DNA from: Flavobacteriales bacterium UBA6772
Lineage (GTDB): Bacteria > Bacteroidota > Bacteroidia > Flavobacteriales > Flavobacteriaceae
Length of the DNA: 64,000 nucleotides
Direction: 5' to 3'
Assembly (NCBI GenBank): GCA_905181765.1
Contig: CAJIYW010000002.1
Span: 21,414 to 85,413 of the forward strand
Shown piece by piece: positions 9,541-16,757 of this stretch (the stretch's first letter is position 1; each line of letters starts with the position of its first letter). Position numbers and translations under genes: made by a program. The notes beneath the pieces are model-generated. The model was not told the origin of the DNA, did no database searches, and saw only the letters and a program-made list of their open reading frames with translations.

Positions 9541-11757
9541 TTAACCTAGAATATTCGTTTTATTTAGCTGTTTTATAAAAGGTTGTCTATACATTCTTTT
9601 CCCTAAAGCGGCATTAATGGCATTGGCAACAGCACCTCCTGCAGGAGGCAAACCTGGCTCTCCTAAACCTGTTGGCGAATTTTGATTTTCTACAAAATGA
9701 ACTTCAACTTTTGGAGTATCATTCATTCTTATCAATCTATATGTATCAAAATTCTTATATTCTGGTTGGCCATTTTTAAAAGAGAAATCGCTATACATTG
9801 CGTGTCCAATTCCGTCTAAAACCCCTCCTTCAACTTGATTTCTTGCACCTGTTGGGTTTACAACAATACCACAATCTACAGCAACTATAACTTTTTTAAT
9901 AATTGGTAAACCGTTTTTTAGCTCAATATCTGCAATCTCGGCAACATGTGTATTATGACTATAATATGCTGCAAAGCCTTGGTAAACTCCTTCTTTTGTA
10001 TTTCCCCAATTTGCTTTTTCTCGCACTAATTTAATAGTGTCTTCCATTCTTTGACCAGAATATTCTATGCGGCTATCAGTTGTGTTTTTTACATTTTGTA
10101 ATAAATCTAAACGCAATTGAATGGCATCTATATTTAGTTCTGTAGCCAGCTCATCAAAGAAACTTTGTTCTGCAAAAGCTAAAAAATTTGTGTAAGGCGC
10201 ACGCCAAGCACCCGTGGTAATATTACTCTTATAATTACCTGTTTCTACTTTATAATTAGGAATACATCCTGCAGGAAAAAAGTTAGGAATAGAGCCATAC
10301 ATATTACTACCAATAGCGGCTTCTATTAAATGATACCCAGTTACTTTTCCTCCCTTTAAAGCTGCTTTAATTCTATATTTCACAGCAGGTTTATAAATAC
10401 CTGTAGTCATATCATCTTCTCTTGTAGAAACAAGTTTTACTGGTTTTTTAATGAAATTAGATATTTCTGCAGCTTCATATACAAAATCTCCATACAACCT
10501 TCTACCAAAGCCACCTCCCATTCTTGTCATTTCTAAATGGATTTTATCCAAATCAAAATCCAATAAATCTGCAACAACTTTTGCTGCGTACTCTGGTGTT
10601 TGTACAGGACCAACTAAGTGAATTTTTTCTGCAGTTACGTTTGCATAAAAATTCATTGGCTCCATACAATTGTGCGGTAAAAAAGGTGAATGGTATGTTT
10701 TTTCTATTACTTTGTCTGCTATTAAAAATGCATTTTCTACAGCACCATCTTCTCTCTTTATGTTCAAATTTTTACCCTCTAAAATAGCAGTTAAAGCCTT
10801 GTCATGGTCTTCTGTAGATTCTAATTGGCTCTCATTTTCCCAAATAGCAGAGAGTGCTTTTTTACCTTTTATTGCGGCCCATGTGTTTTCTGCAATTACA
10901 ACTACCTTGTCTGTTTTAGATAATTTAACTGTCCAGTTACTTTTGCCTGATTCTGCAAATTTTCTAACTTTATCTCCTATAGTAATTACATCTATTACTC
11001 CGTTCACTTTCTTCGCTTCAGCCGCATCAAAGCTTTTTAATTTTTGACCAAAAGAAGGAGGTCTTAATACAGAAGCAATCACCATTCCAGCCGCTTTATA
11101 ATCTAAACCAAATAATGGTTTTCCTGTAATAATTTTATCAATATCTACATTTACTATTTCTTGCCCAATAATGGTGAAGTTTTTAGGGTCTTTTAGCTTT
11201 ACCCCGTCTGGTACTTTTAATACTGCAGCTTCTTTTACAACATCTCCATACCCTAATGTTTCTCCATTTTTATTTGTAATAATTCCTTTAGAAGCTTTTA
11301 AGGTTGCTGCGTCTACATTCCACTTTACGGCTGCAGCATTTACCAACATTTGTCTTGCCGTTGCGCCCGTTTGCCTAAGCGCATCCCAACCAAAACGAAT
11401 AGATTGACTACCTCCCGCTAATTGTCTGGTATAATTATTTGTGTCTAAAACTCCTTGTGCAACTGTTACATTTTTCCAATCTACATCTAATTCTTCTGCG
11501 ATAAGCATTGGCATAGATGTTTTTACTCCTTGGCCGATTTCTGGGTTTGGAGAAAAAATGGTTACATACCCTTTGTCAGAAATTTTAATAAATGCGTTAA
11601 AATCGTTAAAATTTAAACTTGCAATATCTATTGGCATTTTTGCATCTAGTTTGCATGCAGTCAATAAATTAAACCCAATTAACATTCCGCCACCTGCTAA
11701 AATAGATGTCTTTAAAAAATTACGGCGACTAAAGTTATCTTTTTCGTGTAGTTTCAT
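9541..11757 (-). CDS. iorB: Molybdopterin-binding subunit of xanthine dehydrogenase/IorB-type hydroxylase
   Basis: Large subunit of a molybdenum hydroxylase that oxidises aldehydes or N-heterocycles; substrate unknown. The N-terminus is a twin-arginine signal (SRRNFLK) whose hydrophobic stretch ends in LLTAC, so the protein may be exported folded and lipid-anchored. The 738-residue body has the xanthine dehydrogenase Mo-binding architecture, with GGGFGRR near residue 400 and the catalytic Glu region GLGEPGLPPAGG near the end. The [2Fe-2S] partner gene is 87 bases upstream. No cofactor-insertion chaperone or cytochrome gene is adjacent, so electrons must go to a partner encoded elsewhere. Confidence 0.93.
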   Translation of the reverse strand: MKLHEKDNFSRRNFLKTSILAGGGMLIGFNLLTACKLDAKMPIDIASLNFNDFNAFIKISDKGYVTIFSPNPEIGQGVKTSMPMLIAEELDVDWKNVTVAQGVLDTNNYTRQLAGGSQSIRFGWDALRQTGATARQMLVNAAAVKWNVDAATLKASKGIITNKNGETLGYGDVVKEAAVLKVPDGVKLKDPKNFTIIGQEIVNVDIDKIITGKPLFGLDYKAAGMVIASVLRPPSFGQKLKSFDAAEAKKVNGVIDVITIGDKVRKFAESGKSNWTVKLSKTDKVVVIAENTWAAIKGKKALSAIWENESQLESTEDHDKALTAILEGKNLNIKREDGAVENAFLIADKVIEKTYHSPFLPHNCMEPMNFYANVTAEKIHLVGPVQTPEYAAKVVADLLDFDLDKIHLEMTRMGGGFGRRLYGDFVYEAAEISNFIKKPVKLVSTREDDMTTGIYKPAVKYRIKAALKGGKVTGYHLIEAAIGSNMYGSIPNFFPAGCIPNYKVETGNYKSNITTGAWRAPYTNFLAFAEQSFFDELATELNIDAIQLRLDLLQNVKNTTDSRIEYSGQRMEDTIKLVREKANWGNTKEGVYQGFAAYYSHNTHVAEIADIELKNGLPIIKKVIVAVDCGIVVNPTGARNQVEGGVLDGIGHAMYSDFSFKNGQPEYKNFDTYRLIRMNDTPKVEVHFVENQNSPTGLGEPGLPPAGGAVANAINAALGKRMYRQPFIKQLNKTNILG

Positions 11758-11844
11758 TTTTTCTAAATTTTACCACTCCCGTTTTCATGGGAATGACAGT
11801 TTTACGGATGCTTCTTCTTAAAACCTCACAGGACTTCTTGTTAA

Positions 11845-12306
11845 TTATGACATTTTTTTTGAGGCCACCAATACCGCTTTTTCTATTCTATTATAAGAAG
11901 CACACCTGCAAATATTACCCTGCATAGCAGCTCTTATTGCTGCTTCTGACGGATGCTTATTTTCTACTAAAAATGCAGAAGCAGTCATAATTTGTCCTGT
12001 TTGGCAATACCCACATTGTGGCACATCTATCTCTTTCCAAGCCTCTTGTACTGGATGCTCTCCGTCTATCGACAAACCCTCTATTGTAGTAATTTTCACA
12101 TCATCTAATATAGAGACTTGTAGTTGACAACTTCTTGAAGCAATACCATTTATGTGCACAGTGCAAGCGCCACATTGAGCAATACCACAACCAAATTTAG
12201 TGCCTAGTAAATTTAGTTCATCTCGCAAAACCCATAGCAAAGGTGTGTCTTCATCTGCAGAAACAGCAACTTGCTTACCGTTAACGTTTAAAATATAATT
12301 TGGCAT
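11845..12306 (-). CDS. iorA: (2Fe-2S) subunit of the molybdenum hydroxylase (IorA type)
   Basis: Small electron-transfer subunit that carries two [2Fe-2S] clusters. Residues 40-60 hold the plant-type ferredoxin cluster (GCGIAQCGACTVH, then a fourth Cys), and the second domain holds CGYCQTGQIM and NICRCASY. The 153-aa length is standard. It has no export signal of its own, so it would travel with the Tat-bearing large subunit (known for this enzyme group, inferred here). It is the first gene of the two-gene unit. A decayed aldo/keto reductase lies upstream. Confidence 0.95.
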   Translation of the reverse strand: MPNYILNVNGKQVAVSADEDTPLLWVLRDELNLLGTKFGCGIAQCGACTVHINGIASRSCQLQVSILDDVKITTIEGLSIDGEHPVQEAWKEIDVPQCGYCQTGQIMTASAFLVENKHPSEAAIRAAMQGNICRCASYNRIEKAVLVASKKMS

Positions 12307-12355
12307 AAGTAGATGGTTTAAAATTGTGAAGGTAAGTTACAAAAAAATATTATTC

Positions 12356-12703
12356 TTATTTACAGAAGGGTTTGACTTTTATATTCCTTAGGGAAGGTTC
12401 TGCACTGGCAATAATGTATTCTTTCGTATAATTATAGTGTTTAACAGTCCGACCCGTTTCTTTGTTTATTAGTTAAATTCCGGATTTAAAAATTAGCTAA
12501 ATGTTAGGGCTTTGAACCCCACTTTCTATCAACCCTTTTCCAAAAGTTGCTTCTGTAGTATAATCTCCATAGATATCTACGTGATCGAATGCATGGTTCC
12601 CGTTTCCTACACAAAACTGAATCATATCTGCCTGTTCTTTTATAGAAAACTGTTTGCCACTAGTGCCCCAAGACATGCATCCAATAATTATTTTTGAATC
12701 TAT
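12356..12703 (-). pseudogene. Aldo/keto reductase pseudogene (N-terminal third)
   Basis: Not in the ORF track. Reading the minus strand in one frame gives KIIIGCMSWGTSGKQFS, then CVGNGNHAFDHVDIYGDY, TEATFGKGLIESGV, and after two stops HYNYTKEYIIASAEPSL. That is the start of a YdhF-like aldo/keto reductase, including the catalytic Asp/Tyr region (FDHVDIYG). No ATG sits at the expected start (ATA at 12703). Two in-frame stops (TAG, TAA) fall where Gln codons would fit. The match ends after about 110 codons, so the C-terminal two thirds are gone. It overlaps the SDR stop by 4 bases, which suggests a former operon. The 61-aa plus-strand ORF here is a shadow. Confidence 0.82.
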
Positions 12704-13461
12704 TTTTCTTGTTTTTTATTTAGAATGGTTGGACTTGCTTGAGCCGTTGAGTACACCACTAAATCTTCAATATTTACATGATACGGTCTTGTAACAACAA
12801 AATGAATAATGTCTGCAATATCTTCTGCTTGCAGCGCCTTATATCCTGTATAAACTGATTTTGCTTTTTCTGAATTACCTTTAAAACGAACTTCTGAAAA
12901 CTCTGTTTCTACAGCTCCTGGGTGAATTGCAGAAACACGAATGTTGTGTTTATTTAAATCAACTCTCATCGCTTTATTTAAAGCGTTTACAGCATGCTTA
13001 GACGCACAATACACATTTCCATTAGGATACACCTCTTTGCCAGCTATAGAGCCAATATTTACAATGAAACCATTGTTTCTTGCTATCATCTGCGGAAATA
13101 TTGCTTTTGAAACATAGAGTAATCCTTTTACATTGATATCTAACATTGCATCCCAATCATCAATATCTCCATCTTGTATGCTAGACATACCATGTGCATT
13201 GCCTGCATTATTAATTAAAATATCTATTCTCTTAAAGTTCTCTGGAAGCGATTTAATAGCATTTTCAACTTCGTCTCTTTTCGAAACATCAAATTGTAAG
13301 GTGGTAACGTCTGTAAGTTTACCTAATTCTTGTTGAAGATTCTCTAAACGATCAGCTCTTCTTCCGCAGAGAATTAAACGAATATTGTTTTTTGCAAAAA
13401 TTTCTGCTGTAGCTTTTCCAATTCCAGAAGTTGCACCGGTTATAAATGCTGTTGGTTTCAT
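12700..13461 (-). CDS. SDR family oxidoreductase (YdfG-like)
   Basis: NADP-dependent short-chain dehydrogenase; closest in appearance to YdfG, which oxidises 3-hydroxy acids such as L-allo-threonine. Motifs: TGATSGIGKA for cofactor binding, CGRRADRL typical of NADP preference, NNAGNAHG, catalytic serine in IVNIGSIAGKE and the YxxxK motif as YCASK. Length 253 aa is usual. Its last codons overlap an aldo/keto reductase pseudogene on the same strand, so the two reductases may once have worked together. Confidence 0.9.
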   Translation of the reverse strand: MKPTAFITGATSGIGKATAEIFAKNNIRLILCGRRADRLENLQQELGKLTDVTTLQFDVSKRDEVENAIKSLPENFKRIDILINNAGNAHGMSSIQDGDIDDWDAMLDINVKGLLYVSKAIFPQMIARNNGFIVNIGSIAGKEVYPNGNVYCASKHAVNALNKAMRVDLNKHNIRVSAIHPGAVETEFSEVRFKGNSEKAKSVYTGYKALQAEDIADIIHFVVTRPYHVNIEDLVVYSTAQASPTILNKKQEK

Positions 13462-13593
13462 TTTTTTGATGTTATCTTTATACTTGCATAATTTCTGAAT
13501 TCACAAAAATTATAGAGTTCCTAAAATTATGAAAACTAGGTATTGTTTTTAACTTTAAAAAAGATACTTTTTCATCAATTATTAACAAAGAAA

Positions 13594-13617
13594 AAACCGT
13601 CCTCCTCAGGACGGTTT
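13594..13617. terminator. Bidirectional terminator hairpin
   Basis: AAACCGTCCT and AGGACGGTTT form a perfect 10-bp stem with loop CCTC, with an A run before it. It lies 54 bases beyond the stop of the minus-strand lipoprotein gene and would end that transcript. Confidence 0.85.
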
Positions 13618-13671
13618 ATCTTTCAATTGGTTCTTAAGGAAAAAACCAACTAAAAATCAACTAACCAAACT

Positions 13672-14598
13672 TTACTTTAAACTTTCTCTTCTCTTTTTTG
13701 TTTGTCTCCTTACTTTAGTACGTTTTCTATCGGAATTTCTTACCGTAGCTTCCCTACTTTTTTTAGGAGTATCTCCTTTCAAATACTGTATATAACCTCT
13801 TCCTTCAAAATCGTATGTAGCTTCTGAAGCTAAATTATATAAACGAATCTTTCCGTCATTTACAACACTCAATTCAAATTCCTCAACATCTCCACCATCA
13901 TAATTAAGAGTTAATATCTTTAAATTTTGAAAGCCCAAAACATCATATACTTCATATCCACCAACGTAACTCCAATTCACATAATCAACTTGCGTGCCAA
14001 AGTTGTCTTGTGAACTGTAAAAGGTTGTTATACTCTCTGGAGTAAACCGTAAATAGTTCTCATCATCAAAAGGATTTACTACACCGCCTGCAGTAAGTAT
14101 TTTTTCCCAAGCATCATATTCTTGTAAAAAATATTCTATATTTTCGTAAAATAACCGGTCATAATCGAACGTATTTGTTTGATATCCTATTAAAAAATAG
14201 GTAACATTTTGTCTATAATTATACAATCTAATTTCGTTTAAAGAAGTAACTGTAACTTCAAAATCGTTGCTACCATCTAGATCATGTATTGTCTCTAAAA
14301 CTCCTGAAAAGGTATTATAAGACCCAACATCTATTCCTAAGCCATTTCCCGTAAAGCCAATATCTGCAATATTATTATTTGCATATAAAATTCCGTTTAA
14401 AAAGGATAATGTAAATGCTCTTGATACAAAAGGTATGTCTCCGGTACCAATTGTTTTGTGGTAATCTACATACCACAAATCATATTTAGAAACAACTTGT
14501 TCCAAAGAAATTTCTTGTTCTCTAAAGTCATCTTCAAAAACTGTGGAACAAGAACTTAAAAGCACTCCTGTAATAATAAGTAGTTTTAAAAATTTCAT
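13672..14598 (-). CDS. Putative lipoprotein of unknown function
   Basis: I cannot assign a function. The track starts 10 codons upstream, but the ATG at 14598 gives a proper lipoprotein signal, MKFLKLLIITGVLLSSC, with lipobox LSSC. The mature part is rich in Tyr, Asn and Asp, and begins with YDLWYVDYHKTIGTG, a segment I associate with flavobacterial lipoproteins often mis-labelled in databases (from memory). Predicted mostly beta. The C-terminal 30 residues are very basic (KKSREATVRNSDRKRTKVRR), which is unusual for a surface lipoprotein. A second small lipoprotein gene lies just upstream. Confidence 0.8.
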   Translation of the reverse strand: MKFLKLLIITGVLLSSCSTVFEDDFREQEISLEQVVSKYDLWYVDYHKTIGTGDIPFVSRAFTLSFLNGILYANNNIADIGFTGNGLGIDVGSYNTFSGVLETIHDLDGSNDFEVTVTSLNEIRLYNYRQNVTYFLIGYQTNTFDYDRLFYENIEYFLQEYDAWEKILTAGGVVNPFDDENYLRFTPESITTFYSSQDNFGTQVDYVNWSYVGGYEVYDVLGFQNLKILTLNYDGGDVEEFELSVVNDGKIRLYNLASEATYDFEGRGYIQYLKGDTPKKSREATVRNSDRKRTKVRRQTKKRRESLK

Positions 14599-14653
14599 AT
14601 GCTTTAGTTTTAGGGTTATGCTAAGCAATATTCAAAATACGTGCCAAAAATAA

Positions 14654-14675
14654 AACCACTAAAAATTTAGTGGTT
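14654..14675 (-). terminator. Terminator hairpin after small lipoprotein gene
   Basis: AACCACTAAA pairs with TTTAGTGGTT. On the minus strand the stem is followed by TTTTATTTTT. It lies 25 bases past the stop of the 14701-15189 gene. Confidence 0.75.
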
Positions 14676-14700
14676 CTTATACTAAAAATAAAGCAGTGAC

Positions 14701-15189
14701 TTATTTTTTATTCATAGAAGGAAACGCAATCGATTGTACTTTTTTTATATTTTCAATCTTAAAATACAACGTTTTATTCTCTTTTTTATAGCTAAGTATA
14801 GCCTCATTTTCTTTTAATTGAAAAGGAAATTCTTCTAAGCTAGGTAGTGTGTTTTCTAATTCTTTTGTCATATCTGCGTCTAAAATTAGATTTCTATTCT
14901 TTCTTTTTGAAGTCGAGAAATGAGCAATAACTCTGGTAAATTTCTCCATTTGAGAGACTTCTACCTTGGTTCTTTTTCCTTGAAAATATAAAGCAACAAA
15001 AATAACTTCTGATGCATCTTTTAAGTGAATCTCTACCTTTGTTCCGCTAACTCCTGGTTGGCCACCAAACCACTTATTATAAAATGCTTTTTCTACTTTA
15101 AGTGTTGATTTTTTAACTAATATACTACCTCCACATTGTGAAAAACCAAGCAATATGACTAAGATGGATAAAAATTTTATAGTTTTCAT
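14701..15189 (-). CDS. Small putative lipoprotein of unknown function
   Basis: Family not recognised. It has a lipoprotein signal: MKTIKFLSILVILLGFSQC with lipobox FSQC. The mature part (about 143 aa) looks beta-rich, with alternating charged and hydrophobic residues (TKVEIHLKDASEVIFVALYF), consistent with a periplasmic or surface-anchored domain. It is flanked on both sides by terminator-like hairpins, so it is probably expressed alone. Codon use matches its neighbours. Confidence 0.78.
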   Translation of the reverse strand: MKTIKFLSILVILLGFSQCGGSILVKKSTLKVEKAFYNKWFGGQPGVSGTKVEIHLKDASEVIFVALYFQGKRTKVEVSQMEKFTRVIAHFSTSKRKNRNLILDADMTKELENTLPSLEEFPFQLKENEAILSYKKENKTLYFKIENIKKVQSIAFPSMNKK

Positions 15190-15232
15190 ATTGTAATATT
15201 TCTTTTTATAATTACAAAATTTATGCCAAAAT

Positions 15233-15258
15233 AAAATCCGCTTAGCTAAACGGATTTT
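15233..15258 (-). terminator. Terminator hairpin after ssb
   Basis: AAAATCCG and CGGATTTT form the outer stem, with TTAG/CTAA pairing inside it. On the minus strand it is followed by ATTTT. It lies 24 bases beyond the ssb stop. Confidence 0.75.
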
Positions 15259-15281
15259 ATAATTTCTAAATAAAAATAACT

Positions 15282-15620
15282 TTACTGCTTACTACCCATA
15301 AGCAACAATTCATTTGCTAAAATCTCTGTAACATATCTTTTTTCACCTTCTTTAGTATCATAAGATCTATTGGTTAATTTACCTTCTATCGCAATTTCCT
15401 GACCTTTATTTACATAGTTTTCTACTACGTTTACAAGACCGCCTTTTATAACAATGTTATGCCAATAAGCACGTTCTACTTTGTTACCCTCTTTGTCTTT
15501 GTAACTATCATCTGTTGCCATAGAAAATTTAGCCATTTTGTTACCATCTTTAAAAGTTACTATTTCTGGCTCTTGACCCAATCTACCAATTAACTGTACT
15601 TTGTTTCTTAACGTATTCAT
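15282..15620 (-). CDS. ssb: Single-stranded DNA-binding protein
   Basis: Coats single-stranded DNA in replication, recombination or uptake. The OB fold is clear: NTLRNKVQLIGRLGQEPE, then KMAKFSMATDD, AYWHNIVIKG, and the strand ending IAIEGKLTNRSY. At 112 aa it lacks the long disordered tail and the acidic DDDIPF-type tip of the main replicative SSB. It is therefore probably a short accessory SSB, with the essential copy elsewhere. It has its own terminator and diverges from the small zinc-ribbon gene. Confidence 0.93.
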   Translation of the reverse strand: MNTLRNKVQLIGRLGQEPEIVTFKDGNKMAKFSMATDDSYKDKEGNKVERAYWHNIVIKGGLVNVVENYVNKGQEIAIEGKLTNRSYDTKEGEKRYVTEILANELLLMGSKQ

Positions 15621-15727
15621 AAGATAAGTTTTTTAAACACTTTTATTTTAAGTGCGAGTTTATAATTAATTTTTGTCAATTTGTTTGACCCTGCAAAGTT
15701 GCGACACCTTTCTAATTTTATTCGGTT

Positions 15728-15760
15728 ACAAAACAATTACTTTCGGTTGTAATTGTTTGT
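15728..15760. repeat. Inverted repeat between ssb and the zinc-ribbon gene
   Basis: ACAAAACAATTAC and GTAATTGTTTGT face each other across about 8 bases in the divergent intergenic region. Both arms are preceded by CGGTT. It could be an operator read by both genes, or a hairpin. The sequence alone does not decide. Confidence 0.4.
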
Positions 15761-15799
15761 AGTCGTTTGTAAATAGATAAATTATTGTATATTTACTCT

Positions 15800-16153
15800 A
15801 TGGAAAATAGAGCGTGTTTAGAATGTAAAGAGCCGTTAAAAGGCAGAGTAGATAAGAAATTCTGTTCAGATTATTGCAGAAATTCGCACAATAATAGCGT
15901 AAATAAAGACAGTAAAAACCTCATTAGAAACATTAACAATCGGCTTAGAAAAAATTATAAAATTTTATCTGAATTAAATGTTTCTGGTAAAACAAAAGTA
16001 ACAAGGACTAAATTATATGACAATGGTTTCGATTTTCAGTTCTTTACTTCGGTCTATAAAACCAAAACAGGAAACACCTATTTGTATGTATACAATGAAG
16101 GGTATTTAGCATTAGAGAATGATACGTTTTTACTGATTCGGAAAGAGCGGTAA
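15800..16153 (+). CDS. Small protein with N-terminal zinc ribbon
   Basis: The track starts at a TTG at 15785, but the ATG at 15800 (MENRACLECK) is the better start. Residues 5-30 contain CLECKEPLKG...KKFCSDYCRN, a four-cysteine zinc ribbon of the kind seen in small Bacteroidota proteins of unknown function. The rest of the 117 residues is basic and polar, with no membrane segment, so nucleic-acid binding is plausible but unproven. It diverges from ssb, and an inverted repeat sits between them. Confidence 0.8.
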   Translation: MENRACLECKEPLKGRVDKKFCSDYCRNSHNNSVNKDSKNLIRNINNRLRKNYKILSELNVSGKTKVTRTKLYDNGFDFQFFTSVYKTKTGNTYLYVYNEGYLALENDTFLLIRKER

Positions 16154-16196
16154 AAGAATTAAAAAAAAGAGCACTACTGTATTAGAAATAAAGAAC

Positions 16197-16664
16197 TTAC
16201 TTCCAGCTATTCCCCTTCATTTTTAGAGCCGCTTTTAAAATATCTTTTTGACTAATTTGCCCTATAAGTTTCGCGTTTTCTACAATTGGAAACCGCCTTC
16301 TTTTAGAGCTAATAAATTTAGTTGCTGCATCAAAAATATTCATGTTTTTATCAATAGTTTCTACCTCTGAAACCATATTCTTTTCAACTGTATTCGTTCT
16401 ATCCATAGGCATGTTATAATACATGCTATCGGAAATATATTTAATACAATCTCCTTCAGAAATAATACCTATTAATTCATTTTTATCGTTTACAACAGGT
16501 CCCCCAGAAATTTTATGAGCAATTAACTGCGCTATAACATGATCTAAAGAGTCTTCCGCTTTAAAAGTAATTAAATTGGTAGTCATGTAATCTGAAACTA
16601 AAATCTGTGTGCCTATCTTTTCCTGATTGGTTTCTCTTTTCCCTTGAAAACTTTTAATTCCCAT
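16197..16664 (-). CDS. CBS domain pair protein
   Basis: Cytoplasmic protein of 155 aa made of two CBS motifs, a module that binds adenosine nucleotides and senses energy state. The first runs from about residue 25 (VSDYMTTNLITFKAEDSL) to GGPVVNDKNELIGIISEGD. The second runs from about residue 85 (VEKNMVSEVETIDKNMNI) to RRFPIVENAKLIGQISQKD. There is no fused effector domain, so it would act on a partner that cannot be named here. It converges on the zinc-ribbon gene and diverges from the M28 peptidase. Confidence 0.92.
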   Translation of the reverse strand: MGIKSFQGKRETNQEKIGTQILVSDYMTTNLITFKAEDSLDHVIAQLIAHKISGGPVVNDKNELIGIISEGDCIKYISDSMYYNMPMDRTNTVEKNMVSEVETIDKNMNIFDAATKFISSKRRRFPIVENAKLIGQISQKDILKAALKMKGNSWK

Positions 16665-16757
16665 AATGGTGTTGTTTAGTTTTACTCAAGTTAGCGAATT
16701 TTAATTTAAAATAAAAGTTTTTTTAATTTCCTATATTTATAAAAATAAATTTTTTCC

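Noticed and set aside
12512-12697. 61-aa plus-strand ORF
   Set aside because: It is antisense to the aldo/keto reductase pseudogene, whose minus-strand translation is clearly homologous sequence.
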